The translations under genes were made by a program, and so were the position numbers. A model generated the notes under the pieces. The model had not been told where the DNA came from and ran no database searches. It worked only from the letters and a program-made list of their open reading frames with translations. From positions 1-64,000 of the forward strand of contig CAYRYU010000025.1 of NCBI GenBank assembly GCA_964428355.1: a stretch of DNA of 64,000 nt, given 5' to 3'. Shown piece after piece: positions 41,496 through 48,978 of the stretch (its first letter is position 1; every line of letters begins with the position of its first letter). This stretch comes from CAYRYU01 sp964428355 (GTDB lineage: Bacteria; Muiribacteriota; Ozemobacteria; Ozemobacterales; Ozemobacteraceae).

Positions 41496-44066
41496 ATGAT
41501 CGAGGAAAAATACGCAACCATAATCAACGACTGCAAGAAGCGCATCGCAGCCAACCCCCGGGATTTCTTCGCATACTACCAGCTGGCGCGCGCGCTCGAG
41601 ATGACGGGAGACAACGACCAGGCGATCCAGGTTTTCCAGGAAGCCCTTTCGATCAATCCGAAGGATTCCTATGCACACAACTTCCTGGGACTTTCTTTCA
41701 GGAACAAGGGGCTCATCGACGAAGCGGTCACCGAGTTCAAAAAGGCGATCATGTACAACAACAGTTTCGCCTTCCCTTATGCCAATCTGGGAATCATCTA
41801 CAAAATGAAGGGGATGTACGACGAAGCGATCATCCGTTTCAAGAAAGCCATCTCCCTCAAACCCGATTTCGCGTTCGCCCACCTGCAGCTGGGCCTGATC
41901 TACAAACTGAAGAAGCTCTACGAGGAAGCCATCGTCAGGTTCCGTAACGCGATCGACCTCAACCACGATTATGCCTACGCCCACTACGCTCTCGGATCGG
42001 TCTACCTCGAGATCGGAAAGCCCAAGAAAGCGCTCGTGGAGTTCAAGAAGACGATCATCCTGAACCCCCAGGACTCCTATGCCCTCAGTCAGCTCGGCCG
42101 GGGCTACGTGGCGGTCAGGCAGTTCGATGACGCGGTCAACGCCCTCAAGCAGTCGGTCGAGCTGAATCCCGACAACGCCTTTTCCTACCTCAACCTCGGC
42201 CTGGCCTTTTTCTATTCCGGAAAATTCGACGAGGCCGGAGACTCCCTCCGCCGTGTCCTGGACATCAATCCCGATCTGACCGAGGCGCGAGTCTACCTGG
42301 GCCAGTCGCTGTTCAAGAAATCCCAGGACGATGCGGCCCTGGCCGAGTTCCGGAAGGCACTCAAGTTCGATCCGAAGTTCCACAGGCTCCATTTCTTCAT
42401 CGGGATCGTCCTGCGGAAAAAGGGTGAAACGCAGAAAGCCCTCGAGGAGTTCAAGATCGAAAACTCCATCAATCCCAACGATGCCGAGCTCCATTTCAAC
42501 ATGGGCCTCGCCTACAAGGACCGCGGAATGCTCGACGAGGCGGTCGGGGAGCTCAAGCGCTCGCTTTTCCTAGATCCCAACCTCTTCCGCGCTCACGACC
42601 TTCTCGGCGAGATCTACGATGTCAAGGGAAACTGCGATCAGGCTGTGTACAACTGGCGGAAGGCGGCCGATCTCCGCAAGCGTGCCGACATCCAGGATGT
42701 CCAGGAAAAGCCCGCACCCATGATCCGGGGGAAGAGCGAGATCGATCTCATGATCGAGCGCTACAAGTCCGAGATCGTGAACAACCCCAACAACCCTGAA
42801 GCGCACTACAAGCTCGCATCCGCCTACAAGAACAAGGAGATGTTCGACGAGGCGATCATCGAGTACAGAAAGGCTCTCAGCCTCAATCCCTACGACTCCT
42901 TCGCCCACTACAATCTCGAAGTCATCTACCGGATCAAGGGAATCGACGACCAGAACCTGCTCCGCTGGAAGAGGTCCGTGGCCATCAACCCCGAAAATGC
43001 CGGGGCCCATTACCGCCTGGGCCTCGCGTACAAGGAAAAAGGCATGCTCGACGAAGCGATCCGCGAGTGGGAGAAGGCGATCGCGATCGACCCTGAGTTC
43101 TCTCACGCACACATGCAGCTGGGGGTCGCTTACAAGAGTATCGGCCAGTCGCAGGAGGCGATCCGGTCCTGGAACCGTACCGTCGAACTGGATCCCGAAT
43201 TCCAGGAAGCCTTCTTCCAACTCGGGAAAGCCTACCTCGACCAGGGACTTCTCGACCAGGCGGTCGCGGCACTCAAAAGAACCATCCGTCTCAACCCCGA
43301 CGACGTCGAAAGCCGTTTCATCCTTGGCCTAGTCTACAAGAACAACGGACTGATGGACCAGGCCCGCGACGTGTTCGAGGCACTCCTCAAGAAGCGCGAA
43401 GACCACGTCCTCACGATGGTGAATCTGGGAGCGGTGTACAAGAACCTCAACGAGCTGGAAAGCGCGCTCAACTGCCTGATGATGGCGGTTCGGATAGACA
43501 GCCGGAACTTCTTCGCCTATTATCTCCTCGGAACCGTCTATCGCGCGATGGGCAGCATCGACCAGGCCGAGGAGTCGTTCAAGAAGGCCATCGACCTGAA
43601 CCATGACGACGCCTTTTCCCAGTATTCACTGGGAGTTATCTACAAGAACTCCGGAAGGCTTCCGATGGCGATCAAGGCTTTCTCTCGGGCAATCGAACTC
43701 GATTTCGACGATGCCTATTCCCATTCCCACCTCGGGATCTCCTTTTATGAACAGGGCCAGCTGAACGATGCAATCAACTCGTTCAGGAGGGCGGTCGAGA
43801 TCAACCCCGAGGATACCTATGCCCTGTACAACCTGGGAATGGCCCTCATGGACAACCATGACCCCGACGCAGCCATCGATGCCCTCGTCCGCGTCGTCAA
43901 CCTTTCTCCGGAAGACCCTTACGCCTGCTTCAACCTTGGGCTCGCCTACGAGGAGAAGCGCCTGATCCCCGAAGCCAGGGCCTGTTTCCAGAAGGCGCGA
44001 CAGTTCGCCCCGAAAAACACCCAGATCGCCCGGTTCATCCAGGAGGCGCTGGGACGACTGAAATGA
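41496..44066 (+). CDS. Giant TPR-repeat protein
   Basis: An 856-residue protein made almost wholly of about 24 tetratricopeptide repeats of 34 residues (for example AYKNKEMFDEAIIEYRKALSLNP). ATG 41496 follows GGAGGAAAG. There is no signal peptide, so it is probably cytoplasmic or peripheral. A break near residues 390-415 (QDVQEKPAPMIRGKSE) separates two arrays; the second opens with IDLMIERYKSEIVNNP, which resembles the protein's own N-terminus (MIEEKYATIINDCKKRIAANP), so the gene may have grown by duplication. It overlaps the following lipoprotein gene (ATGA). Such arrays act as protein-binding scaffolds, often for secretion or pilus assembly. Confidence 0.92.
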   Translation: MIEEKYATIINDCKKRIAANPRDFFAYYQLARALEMTGDNDQAIQVFQEALSINPKDSYAHNFLGLSFRNKGLIDEAVTEFKKAIMYNNSFAFPYANLGIIYKMKGMYDEAIIRFKKAISLKPDFAFAHLQLGLIYKLKKLYEEAIVRFRNAIDLNHDYAYAHYALGSVYLEIGKPKKALVEFKKTIILNPQDSYALSQLGRGYVAVRQFDDAVNALKQSVELNPDNAFSYLNLGLAFFYSGKFDEAGDSLRRVLDINPDLTEARVYLGQSLFKKSQDDAALAEFRKALKFDPKFHRLHFFIGIVLRKKGETQKALEEFKIENSINPNDAELHFNMGLAYKDRGMLDEAVGELKRSLFLDPNLFRAHDLLGEIYDVKGNCDQAVYNWRKAADLRKRADIQDVQEKPAPMIRGKSEIDLMIERYKSEIVNNPNNPEAHYKLASAYKNKEMFDEAIIEYRKALSLNPYDSFAHYNLEVIYRIKGIDDQNLLRWKRSVAINPENAGAHYRLGLAYKEKGMLDEAIREWEKAIAIDPEFSHAHMQLGVAYKSIGQSQEAIRSWNRTVELDPEFQEAFFQLGKAYLDQGLLDQAVAALKRTIRLNPDDVESRFILGLVYKNNGLMDQARDVFEALLKKREDHVLTMVNLGAVYKNLNELESALNCLMMAVRIDSRNFFAYYLLGTVYRAMGSIDQAEESFKKAIDLNHDDAFSQYSLGVIYKNSGRLPMAIKAFSRAIELDFDDAYSHSHLGISFYEQGQLNDAINSFRRAVEINPEDTYALYNLGMALMDNHDPDAAIDALVRVVNLSPEDPYACFNLGLAYEEKRLIPEARACFQKARQFAPKNTQIARFIQEALGRLK

Positions 44067-46045
44067 GAGCCCCTCCCGCCACCAACCGGATCGCGCTGCT
44101 TCTCGCGGTTTCAGCCGCCATCTTCTTCTGGGGCTGCGATTCCGGGAACAACGTCCGGTCACGCGAAGGCTCACTCACCGGCGTGATCACGGACAAGTCC
44201 GGAAATGTGCTCGAGGGTGCCATCGTCAGCTGGGACTACGACCGGACCAGATGGGGAAGAACGGCTTCCAACGGGATTTTCCTCGTCGAAAACGTCGGCT
44301 TCGGCGACCAGCCCTTCACTGCCGAGATGACCGGATTTCGCGCCAAAGGCTTCACGTGCGCGATCTACTCCGATTACGTTTCCAACGCGGGGAAGGTGGC
44401 GATGGAAACGGCGAGCTTCAACTACCGGAACATCACGGTCAAGGAGGTCTCCGCGACAACCGCGCTGATCACCTGGCAGACGACGGATTACACGAACGGA
44501 ATCATCGAATACGGCCAGTCCGGTTCCTTCGGCAACAGCAAAGCGGAAACTGCGGGACAGTATTCCACCCTTCATGAACTTACCCTGACAGGGTTGAAGC
44601 CTGCCTCACGTTACTACTTCCGGATCGTCGCGTCCAGGGAGAACCGCCCCTCGGAGACTTCAGAAACATCCAACTTCACGACCCTGAGCGCTCTCGAAGA
44701 CAGCCTCCCTCCAGAAGCTCCGAAGGGAATCGCCGCTGCCCTCTCCGAAACGCCCAATCAGGTTACCGTCTACTGGGTGGCGAATACCGAAACCGACTTG
44801 AAAGGCTATCGTCTGTATCGTTCCGAGAACCCGGCAACCGGTTTTTCCAACATCGACAACTCGATCCTTGCCAAAGGAAGCGAAAGGTACACGGACGCGG
44901 GAGTGGTGACAGGGAAGAAATACTACTACCGGGTGACCGCCATCGACCAGGCTGACAACGAGAGTGGTCCGTCCGAATCGGCTTCCATGGTGGTCCCGGG
45001 CGACCTCAATCGGGTCGTGAGCTGGACCCGGGCCAACAGCCCCTATTTCCTGTCGGGAGACATCGATATCACGCAGACCGGGGTCCTGAACATTGATCCC
45101 GGCGTCGAAATCCGGATGGCCGATTTCGATGCCCTCCGAAGGGGGAACCCCTCCCTGGTGGAAATCCGCGTCGCGGGCGCAATAATCGCCAGCGCGACCA
45201 CGGATATCCCCGTCATCTTCACTTCCTCGAAACCCACACCAGCAGCGGGTGACTGGGGTGGGATCGCCCTGAACCAGGCGGGTAACACCCAGACCACCCT
45301 GAGCGGGGTAAGGATCGCGTACGCGGGAACCGGGCTTGTCATCAACAACAGCAAAGGAACCTACTACAACGTGACCACCCAGTTCTGCCAGACGGGGATC
45401 GACATCTGCAACTCCCTCAACTTTTCAGTCGCAAGCCTGTCCGCAAAATACTGTTCCATGGGGATGATCGCCACGGGGAACAAGCAGCTCACCATAGATT
45501 CCTGCACGTTCCATCACCCGCAGGTCGGCTTGGAAACCGCGTCGAACGACGGCCTCACCGTCCAGGGCTGCAATTTCTTCGAGTATACGAGCTTCGGCCT
45601 CAGTTGTACCGACCGGGAAGGAGTCGTCACCATCCAGAACAACCTGTTTGTCTCCCCGATCGGGGTGGGGCTGTACCTGTCCGATCGCCCTGCGACCATC
45701 GACCACAACACCTTCGATTCCGCATATGGAATTCGCATCCAGAGCGGAAACCCAATCATTTCGAAAAACATCATCCTGGGAGAGAAGTGTGCGACGGGCC
45801 TGGGCTTCAAGGGAATCGAGCATCTCGTGGGAGAGCTTCCTCTGCCCGAGTTCGGCCCCAACGATCTTTACGGGTTCGTCTCGGGAAAGGAATACGTCGG
45901 ATGCGGCTCCATGACCGGCAGCCTGGCCTCGGATGTCTATTTCATGAAGGACTATCCCGGGAACTCGCAATACGACTACCGTTTGAAGGCCGCCTTTCCG
46001 GCAAGTGACGACCTTTGGGGGATATCGCGGTCCTTCCAACCTTGA
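44063..46045 (+). CDS. Lipoprotein with CarboxypepD-like, fibronectin III and beta-helix domains
   Basis: A 660-residue protein. The signal peptide ends in a lipobox-type FFWG|CDSG. Residues about 38-110 form a carboxypeptidase regulatory-like fold (GSLTGVITDKSGNVLEGAIVS). Two fibronectin III-like domains follow: about 125-215 (TTALITWQTTDYTNGIIEYG) and 218-310 (GYRLYRSENPATGFSNI). Residues about 335-640 form a right-handed parallel beta-helix of the type annotated as pectate-lyase-like (DWGGIALNQAGNTQTTLSGV). It has the architecture of surface-exposed carbohydrate-binding or adhesive proteins. It is translationally coupled to the giant TPR gene, suggesting linked export or assembly. Confidence 0.85.
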   Translation: MRAPPATNRIALLLAVSAAIFFWGCDSGNNVRSREGSLTGVITDKSGNVLEGAIVSWDYDRTRWGRTASNGIFLVENVGFGDQPFTAEMTGFRAKGFTCAIYSDYVSNAGKVAMETASFNYRNITVKEVSATTALITWQTTDYTNGIIEYGQSGSFGNSKAETAGQYSTLHELTLTGLKPASRYYFRIVASRENRPSETSETSNFTTLSALEDSLPPEAPKGIAAALSETPNQVTVYWVANTETDLKGYRLYRSENPATGFSNIDNSILAKGSERYTDAGVVTGKKYYYRVTAIDQADNESGPSESASMVVPGDLNRVVSWTRANSPYFLSGDIDITQTGVLNIDPGVEIRMADFDALRRGNPSLVEIRVAGAIIASATTDIPVIFTSSKPTPAAGDWGGIALNQAGNTQTTLSGVRIAYAGTGLVINNSKGTYYNVTTQFCQTGIDICNSLNFSVASLSAKYCSMGMIATGNKQLTIDSCTFHHPQVGLETASNDGLTVQGCNFFEYTSFGLSCTDREGVVTIQNNLFVSPIGVGLYLSDRPATIDHNTFDSAYGIRIQSGNPIISKNIILGEKCATGLGFKGIEHLVGELPLPEFGPNDLYGFVSGKEYVGCGSMTGSLASDVYFMKDYPGNSQYDYRLKAAFPASDDLWGISRSFQP

Positions 46046-46185
46046 TTGTGGTAGGTTTACCTCAGCGAAGGTACACTTACCTCAGGTTCCCGCCCTCCCT
46101 GCTGAAAACTGCGCTGCAAGCGGTTCCCAAGCCACGGGAAGGGACCGGGGAAGGTACTTCCCGCGTGATTTATCAAGCGCGTAAT

Positions 46186-46204
46186 GGGTCGGACTCTTCG
46201 ACCC
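46186..46204. repeat. Inverted repeat upstream of the Flp pilin gene
   Basis: GGGTCG-GACTCTT-CGACCC is a perfect 6-bp inverted repeat, 72 bp upstream of the sigma-54 motif and about 150 bp upstream of the pilin start. It could be an activator site or a transcript hairpin after the lipoprotein gene. The rest of the 294-bp gap (46046-46339) shows only a short direct repeat, TTACCTCAG, near 46060-46085. Confidence 0.35.
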
Positions 46205-46276
46205 TGTTCTGCAAGGGTGCGGGGAAAACGGCTCCAGATCAGGATTTCATTTGCCCGATGATTTTTTCTTGACAAC

Positions 46277-46291
46277 TGGCATACCCCTTGC
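46277..46291 (+). promoter_or_regulatory. Sigma-54 promoter of the Flp pilin gene
   Basis: TGGCAT-ACCCC-TTGC has the correct boxes and spacing. The start site would fall near 46303, at the head of a TTGGC-N5-GCCAA hairpin (46303-46317), 37 bases before the ATG. A TTGACA at 46269 could alternatively serve as a -35 box, with a poor -10. Confidence 0.6.
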
Positions 46292-46339
46292 ATTATCATA
46301 GCTTGGCAGTAAGCCAAACAAATCATCAAGGAGGACACT

Positions 46340-46525
46340 ATGGAACTGGTTCGACGCTTCGTTCGGGAAGAAGAGGGGCAAGGCCTCGTTGAGTACGCTC
46401 TGATCATCGGCCTCATCGCCGTCGTTGCCATCGCGGCTCTCACCGCTTCGGGCGGCAGCATCAAGTCGATTTTCGGAACCATCAGCGGCGAGCTCAGCAA
46501 AGCCGAAGCCACCGTCGGAAGCTAA
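46340..46525 (+). CDS. Flp-type pilin 1
   Basis: A 61-residue Flp/Fap pilin. Cleavage is expected at EEEG|QGLVEYALIIGLIAVVA, with the Glu-Tyr pair at +5/+6 that defines the class, then one hydrophobic helix and a short C-terminal tail. Strong ribosome site AAGGAGG. Sigma-54 promoter upstream and an intrinsic terminator downstream make it a one-gene, highly expressed unit, as expected for a major pilin. No tad/cpa assembly genes or prepilin peptidase lie in the window. Confidence 0.93.
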   Translation: MELVRRFVREEEGQGLVEYALIIGLIAVVAIAALTASGGSIKSIFGTISGELSKAEATVGS

Positions 46526-46542
46526 ATCAAAGTTTAGCAACG

Positions 46543-46571
46543 CGGGGACCGAAAGGTCCCCGTTTTTTTTT
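46543..46571 (+). terminator. Intrinsic terminator of Flp pilin 1
   Basis: The stem CGGGGACC/GGTCCCCG with a GAAA tetraloop is followed by nine T residues, a textbook rho-independent terminator 17 bp after the stop codon. Confidence 0.95.
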
Positions 46572-46720
46572 ACCCCAAAGCTGGCTTCCTTCAAGGCTTC
46601 CAAAGGAGAGCGGTTTTTCGGACTCCGGGTACCTGGACGGTTCTTGGGAGCCCTATCGGGCCTCGCCCCTGGGCGGCTCTGAGCCACCGCCTCCGCCGTG
46701 AGGTTCCCCGGTTTCCGCGT

Positions 46721-47686
46721 TTACCAGAAGGGGCCGCCCATGAGGGGTTTGAAGGGGGGCATGACTTCGAACTGCGTCGAGAAACGCTTCGGATGTTCCC
46801 CCCGGAACTCCAGCTGCGCATCCGCAAGCCCGGGGAGATGCCAACCCGCGACGCTCAGATATGGAACCAGGAATGGGTCGAACCCCATGATCCGCGCGCA
46901 AACGGAATCCACGGCCAGGGGGTGTTTTCCAAGGGCCAGCATTCCAACGGGTTTTGGGGAACCGAGGATGGGACCGTCCCCTTCCATGCCCACGATTCCG
47001 TCGACAATCACGTAGTGACAGGGAAGGGAGCGGGACAGGTCAAGGATGGAGTTCGAGATGCCCTTGACGTGGAGGGGGTTTTTCGGCCATCCATAGACGA
47101 TCCCGGGAAGGTACCCGAAGTGATTCTTCAGGGACAACGTCAGACCCACCCAATGATGGGTTTTCATCTTGGGCATGTTGATCACGACATCGGCTTCCAT
47201 AATCGGAGCGGCGACGAAGAAATGCGGGTATCCGGTTCTTCCACCCTTGTTGGGTATTTTGACCACATCCCCGTGGTTTAGGTCGAGGCACGTGACTTCC
47301 TTTGGAAGGAGCTCTCGAAGAGCGGGATGCTGGACCGAAAAAACCGGATCCCTGCGGTGGCCGGCCGCTTCACCGACCATCACCTTTTTGGCTCCGAGCC
47401 GGAGGCAGGCCTCGGCAACCTGACGGATGAGCGAGATGTCGGTGTTTATCACGCGGCCGGGATGATACTCGACGATGTTTGGTTTGAGCAGCACGGACCT
47501 GCCCCTCAGATCGAGACCGTCCGAGGTGATTATCTCCGCGAGGTCCCTGCCCACGTCCCGGGAGTAATCGGGAACGGGCAGGATGGTGACCGGACATCGG
47601 GTGCCCAGAAGGGTTCCCGCCAGGCGGCCGATTCCGACCACGGCGATTCCGCCGGCAATCCATTTCAAAAAGGTTCTTCGGTTCAC
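46721..47686 (-). CDS. Tat-exported DUF362 protein
   Basis: A 321-residue protein with a twin-arginine signal (NRRTFLKWIAGGIAVVGIG). The body is a DUF362 domain: SVLLKPNIVEYHPGRVINTD, CLRLGAKKVMVGEAAGH, ADVVINMPKMKTHHWVGLTLSLKN and HPLAVDSVCARIMGFDP. DUF362 proteins are of unknown function, often with iron-sulfur clusters; no ferredoxin Cys motif is visible here. The GTG start at 47686 overlaps the stop of the terpene-cyclase-like gene (GTGA), so the two are co-translated. The pair is inserted, on the opposite strand, between the two Flp pilin genes. Confidence 0.88.
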   Translation of the reverse strand: MNRRTFLKWIAGGIAVVGIGRLAGTLLGTRCPVTILPVPDYSRDVGRDLAEIITSDGLDLRGRSVLLKPNIVEYHPGRVINTDISLIRQVAEACLRLGAKKVMVGEAAGHRRDPVFSVQHPALRELLPKEVTCLDLNHGDVVKIPNKGGRTGYPHFFVAAPIMEADVVINMPKMKTHHWVGLTLSLKNHFGYLPGIVYGWPKNPLHVKGISNSILDLSRSLPCHYVIVDGIVGMEGDGPILGSPKPVGMLALGKHPLAVDSVCARIMGFDPFLVPYLSVAGWHLPGLADAQLEFRGEHPKRFSTQFEVMPPFKPLMGGPFW

Positions 47687-48594
47687 GGTTCGAAAACCTT
47701 CCTGGTGGAAGAAGCTATGATTCCAAGGCTCTGGTGGACCAGATTGAAATCCTCCGCATCGGGTGCCCGGAATTTTTCTGCCAGCAGCTGCCTTGCCCCG
47801 GAAGGGTCGCGCCCGAAGGCTTCCAGACAGATTGCGATGAGGGAAAGGGCATACAGGGATTCATCCGCCACCCGGAGGCGCGTCCATTCCGGTCTCTCTT
47901 CGGGAAGGGCGGCCTGGACATCCCGTTTTGCGACCGATGCCTCGAGGATGGCGAGGCTTTCAGCAAGATCCGCCTCAGGGACGAAACCCCGGAGTGCCAG
48001 AAGTGCGAGGGCGGTGGTATCGAAAAAGGGAAGGAGGTCCTGTTTGTAGACGGTCGCGTTGCCGTAGTTCCAGCCCCCCTTCGGGATCTTTCGGTCCATC
48101 AGGAGCTTCCGGCCCTCGACGCAGCGAGGGTGATCCCCTTTTCCTGCGAGTTTCAAGGCAAGGAGGGCCCAGGCGGTAGGCTCGACCCAGCCGAATGTCC
48201 CGGGAACCCATGCCCATCCGACCAGGGAATTGTTCTGGACGATGGAATCGGAATCGGGAAACGTGACCGATTTGAATGCGAGAAGGAAACCCACCGCTTT
48301 GTCGCGGGATGGGATATCGCCGAGAAGGTGATGCAGTATCGCATAGTGAGGTGTGACCCAGATTCCCTCGGGTCGGATGACATGGTTCTGGCTCAACGAG
48401 CCATCGGGATTTTCGAGGCTTTTCAGCCAGGCTCGCGATTTATCGAGGCCTGGAAACTGGAAACCGGAAACGAGGAAAGCCATCAGCGCAAGGAGCGTGG
48501 GTTCCGCAGCCGAGCCCACACCCTTGCGGTAGGAGAATCCACCGTCGGCCCCTGCCAGGCCGGTGATTTCCCTCAAACGTTCTTCGTCGGTCAT
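47683..48594 (-). CDS. Prenyltransferase/terpene-cyclase-like alpha-alpha barrel protein
   Basis: A 303-residue protein with repeats of the squalene-hopene cyclase/prenyltransferase beta-subunit type: GADGGFSYRKG, NPDGSLSQNHV, GWVEPTAWALLALKLAG, GGWNYGNATVYKQDLLPFFDTTALALLAL. The DxDDTA catalytic motif of class II cyclases is not seen, so it is probably a repeat relative without cyclase activity. There is no signal peptide. It is translationally coupled to the Tat-exported DUF362 gene. Its role is unknown. Confidence 0.78.
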   Translation of the reverse strand: MTDEERLREITGLAGADGGFSYRKGVGSAAEPTLLALMAFLVSGFQFPGLDKSRAWLKSLENPDGSLSQNHVIRPEGIWVTPHYAILHHLLGDIPSRDKAVGFLLAFKSVTFPDSDSIVQNNSLVGWAWVPGTFGWVEPTAWALLALKLAGKGDHPRCVEGRKLLMDRKIPKGGWNYGNATVYKQDLLPFFDTTALALLALRGFVPEADLAESLAILEASVAKRDVQAALPEERPEWTRLRVADESLYALSLIAICLEAFGRDPSGARQLLAEKFRAPDAEDFNLVHQSLGIIASSTRKVFEP

Positions 48595-48693
48595 GGATTC
48601 GTTTTCCCTGAAAGAGGACCTTTCTTTTTCCGGTTCGATAGTTTATCATCAAAATGAAAACCGGGGTAGGTTTTTGGAGTTTCCCTCGTCGAT

Positions 48694-48708
48694 TGGCATT
48701 CTTTTTGC
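48694..48708 (+). promoter_or_regulatory. Sigma-54 promoter of Flp pilin 2
   Basis: TGGCAT-TCTTT-TTGC matches the sigma-54 consensus with correct spacing. The start site would lie near 48720, before an AGAGGA ribosome site and the ATG at 48745. Confidence 0.65.
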
Positions 48709-48744
48709 GATCAAATCAATAACTCACCTATAGAGGATACCGAA

Positions 48745-48942
48745 ATGAAAACGAAATTTGGAATGAAAGGGAAAAAGGGGCAAGGTCTGGTCGAGTATGT
48801 GCTGTTGGTTTCCTTGATCGCCCTCGCCGCAGTAGCGGCGCTTACCTCGATGGGGTCAACGGTCAAGAGCGGCCTCATGGGGAACATCTCGACCACCCTG
48901 GATAAAGCGAACACCTCGATCACCGGTTCCACCGGTTCCTGA
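48745..48942 (+). CDS. Flp-type pilin 2
   Basis: A 65-residue Flp/Fap pilin: GKKG|QGLVEYVLLVSLIALAAVAAL, with the Glu-Tyr at +5/+6, then a Ser/Thr-rich tail (TTLDKANTSITGSTGS) that could carry O-linked sugars. A basic leader (MKTKFGMKGKKG) differs from the acidic leader of pilin 1. It has its own sigma-54 promoter and a terminator-like hairpin downstream. Glycosyltransferase genes follow on the same strand. Confidence 0.92.
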   Translation: MKTKFGMKGKKGQGLVEYVLLVSLIALAAVAALTSMGSTVKSGLMGNISTTLDKANTSITGSTGS

Positions 48943-48978
48943 ACCGTTCGTAGACCCGGTTTTTCCGAGCGACCACAA

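Noticed and set aside
41496..44066. Apparent DNA repeats in the TPR gene
   Set aside because: They reflect the 34-residue protein repeats with diverged codons, not a DNA-level repeat or CRISPR-like array.
46269..46297. Sigma-70 promoter (TTGACA) for Flp pilin 1
   Set aside because: The matching -10 (ATTATC) is weak and the overlapping sigma-54 element is better and shared with other genes; kept only as an alternative.
48654..48722. Short open frame just upstream of Flp pilin 2
   Set aside because: It spans the sigma-54 promoter and has no ribosome site, so it is unlikely to be expressed.
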